Positions 8,002 through 16,875 of a stretch of 64,000 bases of DNA are shown here, piece by piece. A model generated the notes under the pieces. The model made no database searches, was not told the origin of the DNA, and was given only the letters and a program-made list of their open reading frames with translations. This DNA comes from Sphingobacterium sp. (lineage in GTDB: Bacteria > Bacteroidota > Bacteroidia > Sphingobacteriales > Sphingobacteriaceae): NCBI GenBank assembly GCA_031277685.1, contig JAITLV010000280.1:186001-250000 (forward strand), given 5' to 3'. The position numbers and the translations under genes were made by a program. Each line of letters opens with the position of its first letter. The stretch's first letter is position 1.

Positions 8002-9801
8002 ATGACAAATAAATATATAAAATTAGCTTATGTGCTTGCAGGTCTATCGTTTTTAGGCGCCTGTAATGATAAATATCTGGATCGTGTCCCCGAGACAGCG
8101 ATCAACAATGAACACTTTTTCAATACAGCAAATGATTTGGAATTGTATATCACAGGATTATACAATTTCGCTGGGGTGGGTATCTATCAGGCTGATGCCA
8201 CAACGGATAACGCCAGTACAACGGGCAATACGGAGATTAAGACACTCATGTTGGGTAATGCGTCTGCGGCAACGATCTCTGGTGGCTGGGAATGGGAGCA
8301 GCTCCGCAAGATCAATTTCTTTTTGATGCATATGGGCAAGGCAAAGATCAGTGAAAGTGAAAAAGCACATTATGAAGGATTAGGACGTTATTTTCGTGCA
8401 AGGTTTTATGTTGAAAAAGTACAGCGTTTTTCAGATGTGCCCTGGGTGGACAAGGCTTTAGAAGTCGACGATACGGATTACCTCTTTGCCAAACGTGATC
8501 CACGTGCTACTATTGTCCAAAAGATTATGGAAGACTTTGAGTTTGCGGCACAGCATGTTCAGCCGGGGACCAAACTGGGGAATGTCAACAAATGGGTGGT
8601 CCTGCAGGAGTATAGCCGATTTGCACTTTATGAAGGTACCTTCCGCAAATATCACAATGAGCTTGAACTCAAAACCTCGGCAAATGGTTTTTTGACCAAG
8701 GCGCAGGAACTGAGTGAGCAGATTATGCGGGAAGGCGGTTTTACAATTTATAATAGCGGCAAACCTGATCAGGATTATGGTTCCTTATTCTTTAATGAAA
8801 ATCTGGAAAACAATAAAGAGGTTGTTTTGGGTCGTTTTTATGCCAACAATGTGCTGAATGCAGATTCATGGCCGGGGATGTTCGGTAATTATGAGTACTA
8901 TCCATTGCGCGATCTTGTACAGGCTTACCTCATGAAAGATGGCTCATTTTATTCTGCGCAGACAGGATATGACAAGAATACTTTTGTCAAAGAATTTCAA
9001 AACCGCGATCCACGTCTGGCGCAGACCTATGCTTTTCCGGGATGGGAACTGATCTACTCCCATACCTATGCGCAGGGAGCAGGGTTGTATGTGCAACAGC
9101 TGGCCAAAAACTTTTCAGGTTATCATCAGATCAAAGGCTTTCAGAACACCTTGAGCCTGGATGCACGCAACAACCTGGATATACCACTGTACCGCTACGC
9201 GGAGGTCTTACTGAATTTTGCTGAAGCAAAGGCGGAGCTGGGGCAGCTGACGCAAGCCGACCTTGACCGCAGTATCAACTTGTTGCGCAAACGGGCGGGC
9301 ATGCCGGATATGCCCCTCAACGTTCCTATTGACCCAATTATGGCTACGCGCTTTGCCAATGTCGAGAGCAGTCAGCGTAATCTCGTATTGGAAATCAGAA
9401 GGGAACGCCGGGTAGAATTAGCTTTCGAAGGCTTCCGGTTCACCGATCTGATGCGTTGGAATGTGGGTGAATTATTGAAGAACAAACGTGAAGGCATTTA
9501 CTTCTCGGGTTTGGGACAGCACGATATGACCGGTGATGGCATCCCGGATATTGTGTTACTACCATCTTCTTCGACCATTCCGGCCGTCAAAGAGAAGAAT
9601 AGCCTTGGGCGGGAATTGCAATATTATCGTGTCGGCCGTTTTGGGCAGGATGTAGGGGTATTTCTATCGGATGGAAATAGCGGTACGGTGGAAACTATCG
9701 AAAACACGGGAAACTTTGAGGTGCCTAAATTCTACTATCGCCCGATACCACAGGGAGATATTCTTTTAAATGATAATCTTAAACAAATATTTGGTTGGTA
9801 A
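8002..9801 (+). CDS. SusD/RagB-family surface lipoprotein of locus A
   Basis: A 599-residue substrate-binding lipoprotein that caps the SusC barrel on the cell surface. The lipoprotein signal ends at LGAC with C21. SusD features include the N-terminal segment on LDRVPETAINNEHFF, helical repeat regions, and the C-terminal signature with RYAEVLLNFAEAKAELG and RERRVELAFEGFRFTDLMRW. It starts 9 bases after the SusC stop, and its own stop overlaps the start of the phosphoesterase gene (TAATG), so the three are cotranslated or at least one operon. The ligand is unknown. Confidence 0.93.
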   Translation: MTNKYIKLAYVLAGLSFLGACNDKYLDRVPETAINNEHFFNTANDLELYITGLYNFAGVGIYQADATTDNASTTGNTEIKTLMLGNASAATISGGWEWEQLRKINFFLMHMGKAKISESEKAHYEGLGRYFRARFYVEKVQRFSDVPWVDKALEVDDTDYLFAKRDPRATIVQKIMEDFEFAAQHVQPGTKLGNVNKWVVLQEYSRFALYEGTFRKYHNELELKTSANGFLTKAQELSEQIMREGGFTIYNSGKPDQDYGSLFFNENLENNKEVVLGRFYANNVLNADSWPGMFGNYEYYPLRDLVQAYLMKDGSFYSAQTGYDKNTFVKEFQNRDPRLAQTYAFPGWELIYSHTYAQGAGLYVQQLAKNFSGYHQIKGFQNTLSLDARNNLDIPLYRYAEVLLNFAEAKAELGQLTQADLDRSINLLRKRAGMPDMPLNVPIDPIMATRFANVESSQRNLVLEIRRERRVELAFEGFRFTDLMRWNVGELLKNKREGIYFSGLGQHDMTGDGIPDIVLLPSSSTIPAVKEKNSLGRELQYYRVGRFGQDVGVFLSDGNSGTVETIENTGNFEVPKFYYRPIPQGDILLNDNLKQIFGW

Positions 9802-10631
9802 TGAAACGTTCAATAATAGCTATTTTATCTTTTTTGTTCCTAGCGTGTTTTTGTTATGGAACCGTAAACGCACAGGAATTTAAGTTTGCGTTTTTAACAG
9901 ATATGCATGTCCATAGCGACTCCACACTTGGTCAGGTGGATCAACGCCTGAAGTCGCTGTCACCCCAAGTGGAGCTGCTGTTGAGCGGTGGCGATAATGT
10001 TGATATCGATAATTTAAAAACGGCGGAGCTATCGCGTGGCGAGCAACGGCTTAAACAGCTGAAAAATCTTTTTGACCGCACAAAAAAGCCTTACCACATG
10101 GCCATCGGTAACCACGATAGATTACCTGGGAATTTGCGGAACGGCAAAAATGACTTTGAACTCTTTGAAAAAACTTTTGGTCAGACTTATTGTACATTTG
10201 AACATAAAGGCTGGAAGTTTATCGTTTTGAATAGTGTGGAAACAAAAGATAACCACTATATCATCGGTGAGCAGCAGTTACTATGGTTGCAGGATGTCGT
10301 TAAAAATACAGCAAAAGATCAGCCTTTGGTGATTATCTCGCATGTACCTTTTTTATCGGTCTACTATCCTGTGTTGGAAGGACGGTATACTGCTGCGGAT
10401 ACCTTTATGAACCAAAAACTGATATTTGATCTCTTTAAAGAACACAGTCTCAAACTGGTGCTGCAAGGGCATATGCACTTATATGAGGAAATTAAAGTCA
10501 AAGGCGTGCAGTTTATAACCGCTGGAGCAGTGTCGGGCAATTGGTGGCATGGGAATTTCGAGGGGACTGATCCAGGACATCTTGAAGTGGATGTCAAGGG
10601 CAAAGACTTTAGCTGGACTTACGTGAAATAA
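9801..10631 (+). CDS. Secreted calcineurin-like metallophosphoesterase of locus A
   Basis: A 276-residue exported metal-dependent phosphoesterase. The start is the ATG at 9801, whose A is the last base of the SusD stop codon; an in-frame TTG six bases upstream is less likely. A signal peptide covers about residues 1-25 (ending VNAQ). All metal-binding motifs of the family are visible: DMHVH near the N-terminus, GGDN, GNHD, a single H in ISHVPF, and GHMH near the C-terminus. This fits a two-metal active site hydrolysing phosphomonoesters or phosphodiesters in the periplasm or at the surface. It ends locus A and is followed by a strong terminator. Because no glycoside hydrolase is present in this locus, it is the only enzyme that could process the imported ligand. 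Confidence 0.88.
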   Translation: MKRSIIAILSFLFLACFCYGTVNAQEFKFAFLTDMHVHSDSTLGQVDQRLKSLSPQVELLLSGGDNVDIDNLKTAELSRGEQRLKQLKNLFDRTKKPYHMAIGNHDRLPGNLRNGKNDFELFEKTFGQTYCTFEHKGWKFIVLNSVETKDNHYIIGEQQLLWLQDVVKNTAKDQPLVIISHVPFLSVYYPVLEGRYTAADTFMNQKLIFDLFKEHSLKLVLQGHMHLYEEIKVKGVQFITAGAVSGNWWHGNFEGTDPGHLEVDVKGKDFSWTYVK

Positions 10632-10668
10632 AGGGATATAGTACCCTGTAAAAGGTAAAAGATGTATT

Positions 10669-10700
10669 AGGCCGCCGATTGTTTTCGGGCGGCCTTTTTT
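10669..10700 (+). terminator. Rho-independent terminator ending locus A
   Basis: A G+C-rich 8-bp stem (aggccgcc at 10669-10676 with ggcggcct at 10688-10695) is followed directly by a run of six T (10695-10700). It lies 37 bases after the phosphoesterase stop. Confidence 0.85.
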
Positions 10701-10873
10701 CTGAATGTCAATTATTTGGGTTACTACATTTAAAAGTGGGGATTGAAAAAAGTGCTGGCTATTCTGGACAGGCCTGATAGGGCACTACTGCAGTAGTGCA
10801 TTGATTTTATCTTTTACCGATAAAGGCCGGAGGTGACTCCGTTGTCCTGAAAGCCGGCTTCAATCGTTGGCCA
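10701..10873. other. Intergenic DNA with an 18-bp perfect palindrome and G+C-rich hairpins
   Basis: Between the locus A terminator and the 3' end of the minus-strand lipoprotein gene there is a perfect palindrome gcactactgcagtagtgc (10782-10799), then a G+C-rich stretch (10828-10858) with ggag/ctcc and gccgg/ccggc pairings. The latter could form the terminator of the minus-strand lipoprotein gene, but it lacks a strong T run. No coding sequence is supported. Confidence 0.45.
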
Positions 10874-11758
10874 CTATTGAACTAGTTCACCGTTGGATTT
10901 TTTAAATTTATACACAAGATTTTTCTCTTTCAATCTGATGATGACATTATCCTTGTCATCTGTCATTTCTATTTTTTCATTACCCGGAAAAATATATCCT
11001 TTAATTGAATTTTCCCACAGTGGAAGCGTTGGTGTAGATGAACTTTTTATTGGAAAACATTTTATTTTGATTGTCTGCGCATCATCGTAAATTCCAATGA
11101 CTTTGTTGTCCTCATAGTAATGGGAGTCAAGGGCATTGATAATTAATTCTTTGGGCACTTCAGCATCTATTAGTATTGGAGATAAGGTATAGCGATCGAA
11201 TATAAATAATTTCATGTTGCTGTAGTAGTAAACTGTTTTATATGTTAAATCTGTATTGTTCATGTACTTAAACAAATCATGAGTTACCGTTCTGCCGATA
11301 TTGCTTAATTGATTACCATTTGGATAAATCAGTTCAATGGCAGCAACCAAAGGGGCTGAAAGTGGATCATCGGATTTCATTTTCTCTGATATCGCTAAAA
11401 TTGATATGTCACTTGAAGTATTATCACCCATAAAATGAATCTGTCCAATTTTGCCCTTAAGACTGCTGTCTATCTTAAATTTTCTTTTACTAAATAATTT
11501 TCCAGTATCGTCAATGTAGCCTACAATAAAATCTATATCTGTATTGGCTGCAATGGTTTTATACTTCTTATTTGTTGACTGTCCTTCTGTAAAGTGCTTA
11601 TAGTCTTTTAACTCCGGTAGGATAAAAAGATATTTATCTCTAATCTCTGCTCCAGTAACGATTTCCGCAATCTGCTTATCCGGATCCGGTGAATCATTCT
11701 TGCTACAAGCAGTTATAGTTAACGATGCGAGTAAAATAAATGGGAAAAATCTTTTCAT
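10874..11758 (-). CDS. Predicted lipoprotein of unknown function
   Basis: A 294-residue protein with a lipoprotein signal peptide (FILLASLTITAC, modified cysteine C18) followed by a polar linker (SKNDSPDPDKQ). The rest is soluble with alternating beta-type patterning, including a YFLILP-like segment (KYLFILPEL) and several segments such as TDIDFIVGYIDDTGK that resemble propeller-like strands. It was not recognised as a known family. It stands alone: the left neighbour is convergent locus A, and the right neighbour is the last gene of the haem island, about 310 bases away. The base composition is more A+T-rich than the neighbouring operons, which could hint at separate acquisition; this is weak. 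Confidence 0.75.
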   Translation of the reverse strand: MKRFFPFILLASLTITACSKNDSPDPDKQIAEIVTGAEIRDKYLFILPELKDYKHFTEGQSTNKKYKTIAANTDIDFIVGYIDDTGKLFSKRKFKIDSSLKGKIGQIHFMGDNTSSDISILAISEKMKSDDPLSAPLVAAIELIYPNGNQLSNIGRTVTHDLFKYMNNTDLTYKTVYYYSNMKLFIFDRYTLSPILIDAEVPKELIINALDSHYYEDNKVIGIYDDAQTIKIKCFPIKSSSTPTLPLWENSIKGYIFPGNEKIEMTDDKDNVIIRLKEKNLVYKFKKSNGELVQ

Positions 11759-12070
11759 AAAATAAGTGTATTAACACGAACTTAAGAAAAAGTTTGGAGA
11801 AAGAAAAAAATAGTAGATGGTTGATCTAGATTTTTAAGTTCTACTAATTCATTCTTTGTTCGTTGACACTGGAACTACCACGTTAACAGTATACATATGA
11901 GCTGTTATGCAGCCAAATTTGTGACCAATTTAAAGCCTAGACTTTTGACTTCCCCTAAAAAGTTAAATACTATTTGGTTTACTGTCCACCATCTAGGCTT
12001 TTTCATTTACTGTACGCTGTAATTAATATATTGAATTTGATGTCAATAAAAAGCAGTTAAAGTTTTATTA
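11759..12070. other. Gene-free spacer with a wide 10-bp inverted repeat
   Basis: No coding sequence is supported here. The spacer holds an inverted repeat aaagcctaga (11932-11941) / tctaggcttt (11992-12001), 50 bases apart, with further T residues after the right arm. It could be a structured 3' end of the haem operon or the edges of a decayed element; no transposase remnant was recognised. Confidence 0.4.
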
Positions 12071-13093
12071 TTACTGCGTTGCTGTTGGGGACAGGATCTC
12101 GCGCCAGCCTGCTGCTTCGGGAATGCCCGGTTTTCGCTTTCCGAAAAACTGCACGATCAGCTCACCGGTGGCGTCAAAAACCTCGATACTACTTACGATG
12201 CCATCTATTGTGGGTTTGCGTACAATCCAGACCGATCGAATATGATCTTCCCGAAGATGCATATTAAATGTGCTATCCAGTACATTGAACCAGGGACCCG
12301 TCTGAACCAGTTTTTCGATAGGACCTGTGTGGATCTGTATACAGCCTTTGTTTCCGATAAAGACCATGATTTCAAGCTTGATCTCCGCAGCCCGGTATAA
12401 AATTTTCTTCAGGTCATCGACTGAAATAACTGTCGCATGGCCCTCGGGGGCAATCTCCAAAGCCTGTGTTCGATCTAACCCGTATTTTTTCAATAGGGTA
12501 AAGAAATTATGGGTGTCTTCTAGTGCCAACCAGTCCTTTTGAAACGCAGCAACGTCTACATCTTCTTGATCACTTGCCGCAGTCTGGGTGGAGCTGCTGG
12601 GATTGGCTGTCACTAGAAGAGGCGCTGTTATGTCTTCTATTTTGTATTTCTCAATCAATGCCTGAAACGCTTTCTGATCACTTTTTTCGGTCAGATAGAT
12701 TTTGTGTATAGCGCTTCCATTGCGCGCGAAAAATTGGATGCTCTTGCGTTCACCCTCCTGTACCGCAAATACGGATTGCCAGCTGAAGAGGAAAAGCCTT
12801 AAATCAATATCTTCATTGGCGATAAAACCCACATTGCCCGAAAATTGAGGTGGGGTATACACTCCTTTACGTTCATGGACAGCATCATTATTACGGGTTA
12901 GCGCCATCACGTAGCCTAGCAGGGTAATGTCGCCGAGGATAGCTTCAAATTCGGGACGAAGCCGAATATTTCCTTTTCCAATGCCGACGAGTTCAGCTTC
13001 CGTGACCCCCAATTGATGGGCAGCGTCACGAATACGAATTTTAGGGTTTTCTTCCTTAAACTGCTGATATTTGTTTGCTAATATTTCACTCAT
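12071..13093 (-). CDS. hmuS: HmuS/HemS-like haemin-degrading factor
   Basis: A 340-residue cytoplasmic protein of the HemS/ChuS/HmuS family, which binds imported haem and degrades or hands it on. It lacks a signal peptide. The two related halves of the family are visible: the N-terminal half begins KYQQFKEENPKIRIRDAAHQLGVTEAELV, and the second begins near residue 188 with LALEDTHNFFTLLKKYGLDRTQALEIA. Length agrees with the family. It is the last gene of the minus-strand haem island, 18 bases after the HmuV-like ATPase gene, which fits release of iron after ABC import. The gene symbol is by family, not by proven orthology. Confidence 0.88.
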   Translation of the reverse strand: MSEILANKYQQFKEENPKIRIRDAAHQLGVTEAELVGIGKGNIRLRPEFEAILGDITLLGYVMALTRNNDAVHERKGVYTPPQFSGNVGFIANEDIDLRLFLFSWQSVFAVQEGERKSIQFFARNGSAIHKIYLTEKSDQKAFQALIEKYKIEDITAPLLVTANPSSSTQTAASDQEDVDVAAFQKDWLALEDTHNFFTLLKKYGLDRTQALEIAPEGHATVISVDDLKKILYRAAEIKLEIMVFIGNKGCIQIHTGPIEKLVQTGPWFNVLDSTFNMHLREDHIRSVWIVRKPTIDGIVSSIEVFDATGELIVQFFGKRKPGIPEAAGWREILSPTATQ

Positions 13094-13111
13094 GTTATTT
13101 TCGTTTTTAAA

Positions 13112-13918
13112 TTATTTTTGGGGCATTTGTGTGCGGATTGGGAAGATCAAGGGGTACCGACAATCAGGATCGTTGATTTTTCTGACCTTGACCTGGAATG
13201 CAGTCTCAATATGTGTTTCGGTAATGACTTGATCAGGTGTGCCAAAAGCAATCGATCTTCCCTGTTTCAATAAAAGGATATAATCAGCATATTGACAGGC
13301 AAAATTGATGTCGTGGAGAATAGCGACCACGGTACAGCTCTTTTTGGTCAGCTCCTGGGCAAGCTGCAGGATATGTTGCTGATAGAGCAGGTCGAGTCCA
13401 TTGGTGGGTTCATCCAAAAAGAGCAGTGCATTTTCCTGCCCATCGATCTGTGCAATGACACGTGCCAGTTGAACACGCTGCTGCTCACCACCAGAAAGGG
13501 TATTGTAATCTCTGCCACGATAGCTTTCCATCCCTGTTTCTTTCAGGACTTTTTGGACAATGGCGTAGTCCGCTGCCGTCGGTTGCTGGCTGAAATGGGG
13601 ATAACGTCCCATCATCACCAGCTCATCTACACGAAATGAAATCGATAAGGTGTTATGCTGACTCAATACCGAGCGGAAACGAGCGAGTTCTGCAATCGTA
13701 TAGGCATCCAAGGGTTTATGCTGTAGGAGAATGCTGCCATAGGTTGGCTCGAACTCTTTACACAGGATTTTCAGCAGCGTACTCTTTCCGGCGCCATTCG
13801 CACCGATCACGGCAAGCATTTTGTGCTTGGGCAACGAGAAGGAGACATTGTCCAATAAGGTTTTGCCAGCGGTTCTGTAGCCGATGTTATTTACGGTAAT
13901 TGCGTCCATATTATTCAT
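13112..13918 (-). CDS. hmuV: Haem ABC transporter ATP-binding protein (HmuV-like)
   Basis: A 268-residue ABC ATPase that powers haem import across the inner membrane. Walker A is GANGAGKST (residues 39-47), the ABC signature LSGGEQQ is at 141-147, Walker B LLFLDE at 165-170, and the switch histidine is H202 in ILHDINFA. An alternative start at M4 (13909) would shorten it by three residues. Only one base separates it from the permease gene upstream in the operon, so the two are probably translationally coupled. It belongs to the FecCDE/HmuTUV iron-complex class, and the haem assignment comes from its HmuS, HmuY and ChaN neighbours. Confidence 0.92.
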   Translation of the reverse strand: MNNMDAITVNNIGYRTAGKTLLDNVSFSLPKHKMLAVIGANGAGKSTLLKILCKEFEPTYGSILLQHKPLDAYTIAELARFRSVLSQHNTLSISFRVDELVMMGRYPHFSQQPTAADYAIVQKVLKETGMESYRGRDYNTLSGGEQQRVQLARVIAQIDGQENALLFLDEPTNGLDLLYQQHILQLAQELTKKSCTVVAILHDINFACQYADYILLLKQGRSIAFGTPDQVITETHIETAFQVKVRKINDPDCRYPLIFPIRTQMPQK

Positions 13919-13919
13919 G

Positions 13920-14960
13920 TTAAATAAAACGTTTTCTGCGCTCGCGCATAATGATATAGATAAAGATAGGTGTTCCGATGACGGCTGTCAATATACCGAT
14001 GGGTAATTCAGCAGGTGAGACGAGGGTCCGGGCGATCAGATCCGAAGAGACGAGCACGACTGCACCTAGAAAGGCTGAAGCCGGAATCACGAGACGATGA
14101 TCCGATGAAAAGGCGATACGGATTATATGTGGGACGATGAGTCCGACAAAACTAATCAGCCCGGCCACGGCCACGGAAGCTCCGACTCCTAATGTTGCCA
14201 ATATAATGATGACTCTTTTGAGAGCCGAAACATGGATTCCCATATGCATGGCCTGTGCTTCACCGAGCGCAAGTGCATTGATGGATTTGGCGAAAAGAGG
14301 GAGGATAACAACCGGGATGACTGCAAAAGGCGCCATCGTGGATACTGTCGTCCAACTGGCGCCGCCTAAGCTTCCGAGGCTCCAAAAGGTAATGTTGCGA
14401 AGCTGCTCATCGTCGGCGATATAGATTAGCAGGCCTGTAAATGCACCCGCTAAGGCATTGATGGCAATACCTGCCAGCAAAAGTGTGCTGATGTCAGCCT
14501 TTCCGTTGCGCATGGACAAACGATAGACCAGCCAAGTGGTCAGGCAGGCACCAATAAAAGCGGCGAAAGCGAGGGCATAATAGCCTAAATATGCTTTTAG
14601 GAATAGAAAAAAAGGAACTTCCAAGACAATCATCAGTGCTGCAGATAACATTGCTCCGGAGGAGATGCCAATTAATCCTGGTTCGGCCAATGGATTGCGG
14701 AATAAGCCTTGTATCACTGCACCGGATACCGATAGCGCGCTGCCTACCAAGATACCCAATAATACTCTGGGTAAGCGAATATTAATAAAAACAGCCTCCT
14801 GCTGCGCCTGGAATACAATCTCTTGGTCCAGCCGGAGATTATGCCGGATAATAGAAAGCAGTTCCGACAGACTTATCTCGACTGCCCCCAAACAGAGCGA
14901 GAGTAGTGCGATTGCCAGGAGGAGGACCAGCAAGATCATGAATATAATGCTATTTTTCAT
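13920..14960 (-). CDS. hmuU: FecCD-family haem ABC transporter permease (HmuU-like)
   Basis: A 346-residue multi-spanning inner-membrane permease of the FecCD/BtuC family, with about nine to ten hydrophobic segments. Family hallmarks include RLPRVLLGILVGSALSVSG near residues 58-76, the segment NPLAEPGLIGISSGA, and the C-terminal GLISFVGLIVPHIIR coupling region that contacts the ATPase. It starts 9 bases after the HmuT-like gene and ends one base before HmuV. Homodimeric assembly with HmuV is expected for the family. Confidence 0.93.
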   Translation of the reverse strand: MKNSIIFMILLVLLLAIALLSLCLGAVEISLSELLSIIRHNLRLDQEIVFQAQQEAVFINIRLPRVLLGILVGSALSVSGAVIQGLFRNPLAEPGLIGISSGAMLSAALMIVLEVPFFLFLKAYLGYYALAFAAFIGACLTTWLVYRLSMRNGKADISTLLLAGIAINALAGAFTGLLIYIADDEQLRNITFWSLGSLGGASWTTVSTMAPFAVIPVVILPLFAKSINALALGEAQAMHMGIHVSALKRVIIILATLGVGASVAVAGLISFVGLIVPHIIRIAFSSDHRLVIPASAFLGAVVLVSSDLIARTLVSPAELPIGILTAVIGTPIFIYIIMRERRKRFI

Positions 14961-14969
14961 GCAAGTGCC

Positions 14970-15845
14970 TTACTGATAAATTTTTGCCGAAAGCTCCTGT
15001 AACGCCTTTCCTAAGCGTGGACCGAAACCCGTCAGGAACTGACCATCCATTTCGATGATTTTTTTATTCTTTCCGGCATTGGTTTCTTTTACGCCCTGTA
15101 CTTTGAGCATACCATCGATACCATCCAGGCTCTTTAATCCTGATTCAAACAATAGGATCACGTCAGGGTTGGCCGCGACTAATGCCTCTGCAGTCAATGG
15201 TTTGTAATCGGCAAAACCCTTCACGGCATTTTCCGCACCGGCAAGTTCGATGACTTGCTGGATGGGTGTACCTTCACCGGCGACCATCATCGTGCCTGTT
15301 CCCCGGGCGTAGATAAAGAGCACTTTACGTTTCTGATCTTTGTATTTGTCGGTATTAACCTGCTTGAGCTCTGTTTCCAACGACTGGACAATGGAATCTC
15401 CTTTAGCGGAAACACCCAGACTGTCTGCCATAGCGTGGATAAGTTGTGTGCTGCCGGCTTTGCTGAAATCCTGCTCAAACAACATCAATTTGACACCGGA
15501 TGCAGTCAATAGGTCCCCAAGTTCGGGATTGATGTCTTTCTTGGCGCCTACGACCAGTGTGGGACGCAGGGCCAGGATACCTTCGGCAGACAACTTGCGG
15601 CTATGGCCAATATGCGGTTTCGCCTGAAGGCTCGCCGGGTAGGTGCTGGCGACATCCACACCAACAATTTTCTCTTCCAGTCCTAATCCAGACAGTATTT
15701 CAGATGTTGTACCATTGACGGATACAATCCGTGCGGAATCCAAGAGTGGGTTTTCCTTTTTGTTGTTTGTTGAATTGCAGCTGCTTAATGCCACAACAGC
15801 AGCGAAAAAGAGGAGACCGGTGGTGGTGTTTTTTCTTGTTTTCAT
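14970..15845 (-). CDS. hmuT: Haem ABC transporter substrate-binding lipoprotein (HmuT-like)
   Basis: A 291-residue periplasmic binding protein of the class III (BtuF/FhuD/HmuT) type that delivers haem to the HmuU permease. It has a lipoprotein signal (VVALSSC, C23), then a family-typical start RIVSVNGTTSEILSGLGLEEKIVGVDVASTYP. The long interlobe helix is consistent with the segment around PQLGD/LLTASGVKL. Tyrosine Y68 (STYP) lies near where HmuT proteins often carry an axial haem ligand, but the true ligand cannot be fixed by reading. It is directly downstream of the ChaN-like gene (35-base gap). Confidence 0.9.
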   Translation of the reverse strand: MKTRKNTTTGLLFFAAVVALSSCNSTNNKKENPLLDSARIVSVNGTTSEILSGLGLEEKIVGVDVASTYPASLQAKPHIGHSRKLSAEGILALRPTLVVGAKKDINPELGDLLTASGVKLMLFEQDFSKAGSTQLIHAMADSLGVSAKGDSIVQSLETELKQVNTDKYKDQKRKVLFIYARGTGTMMVAGEGTPIQQVIELAGAENAVKGFADYKPLTAEALVAANPDVILLFESGLKSLDGIDGMLKVQGVKETNAGKNKKIIEMDGQFLTGFGPRLGKALQELSAKIYQ

Positions 15846-15880
15846 GGGATAATATTATTTTTTGATTATTGAATTTTAAC

Positions 15881-16759
15881 TTAGAAACTTCGTTTTGCAC
15901 TAGGATCGGTGATGATGATAAAATCGCCCAGATGCAGCCATTTTTCCCATTGCGGATGATCAAAATCAGTATCGCTGAAGGATGTGATGTTCAGCAGTTT
16001 CAATTTTTTAGCATAACGTTGCAACTGTGCATAGGTACCCAGCTTCTCGTCGCTATGAAAACGCCCGTTGAGATGCAGCACTTGTTTTACTGCGTGCTTC
16101 TTGGCCAGCTGTGCAATCTGCCAGGCCATTGTTGCATCCCACACGCTCTGTGATTGATAGATCTTCATATTACCCATCCCTTCATGTCCGCCCAATAATC
16201 CGATAAACTTCTCATAGTATGTGCCGGTGAGGGTATCAATGGGCAAGGGCGCCAGTAGTTTTTTTGATTGTTTTGGCAATTCCGCCAGACTTGCTATTCC
16301 CGCACGTGCAACCCGGTTGGTATAGCGTGAGGGAGCATTGGCAGCCAGCACATAGAGCTTGTTTTCTTTAGCATATTCTACCAGAGGTCTGTAATCTTTG
16401 TAATTCTTCCAGGGACGGGCGTCTGTTTGCAGGTTCTTCTCCGTGATCCAGCCGGCAAGATATTCCGTGAGTACAGGTTGTACATCGGTCTGGAACATTT
16501 CCATGGACAGGGCAAGTCCTGGACCGTGGATGTGGTGCAGTCCTTTGAAGACTTCCAATTGGAGGCTATGGGCAACCGAATCGTTATGTTCCTCGCCAAA
16601 GAAAATGACGTCGGTATGTTCTGCTGCGGTGATCAGTTCAGTCAGGCTGATTTCTTTCTGGGCTGCGGTATAATAGATTTTATACGAACTTTCCTGTGCT
16701 ATTGCCAGGATAGGCAGCAGGGATAGGGACAGTATCAGGTGTTTTTTTATGTTTTGCAT
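15881..16759 (-). CDS. ChaN-like haem-associated protein (Tiki/ChaN superfamily)
   Basis: A 292-residue exported protein of the ChaN family, known for haem binding in Campylobacter and common next to haem uptake genes. A signal peptide covers about residues 1-22 (LPILAIAQ). The superfamily signature GEEH is at 55-58, followed by the helix SVAHSLQLEVFKGL, and further conserved pieces ALSMEMFQTDVQPVL and VLAANAPSRYTNRVARAG. No lipobox cysteine is present, so it is probably soluble in the periplasm rather than lipidated. It sits between the second TonB receptor and HmuT, where it may carry or store haem before ABC import; that placement-based role is inference. Confidence 0.85.
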   Translation of the reverse strand: MQNIKKHLILSLSLLPILAIAQESSYKIYYTAAQKEISLTELITAAEHTDVIFFGEEHNDSVAHSLQLEVFKGLHHIHGPGLALSMEMFQTDVQPVLTEYLAGWITEKNLQTDARPWKNYKDYRPLVEYAKENKLYVLAANAPSRYTNRVARAGIASLAELPKQSKKLLAPLPIDTLTGTYYEKFIGLLGGHEGMGNMKIYQSQSVWDATMAWQIAQLAKKHAVKQVLHLNGRFHSDEKLGTYAQLQRYAKKLKLLNITSFSDTDFDHPQWEKWLHLGDFIIITDPSAKRSF

Positions 16760-16875
16760 AGCATTTATAGTTGTCTAATGGGTTCTTTTTCTTAACGAAA
16801 TTGTACTCTCTTATTTTTCTGTTTGATTGCTTACATTTAGCGGCCGCCGGATTATTGTGTTGGTCTTCAGTTGTG

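Noticed and set aside
11932..12001. A complete insertion sequence or MITE
   Set aside because: The inverted repeat is present, but no target duplication or transposase remnant can be seen.
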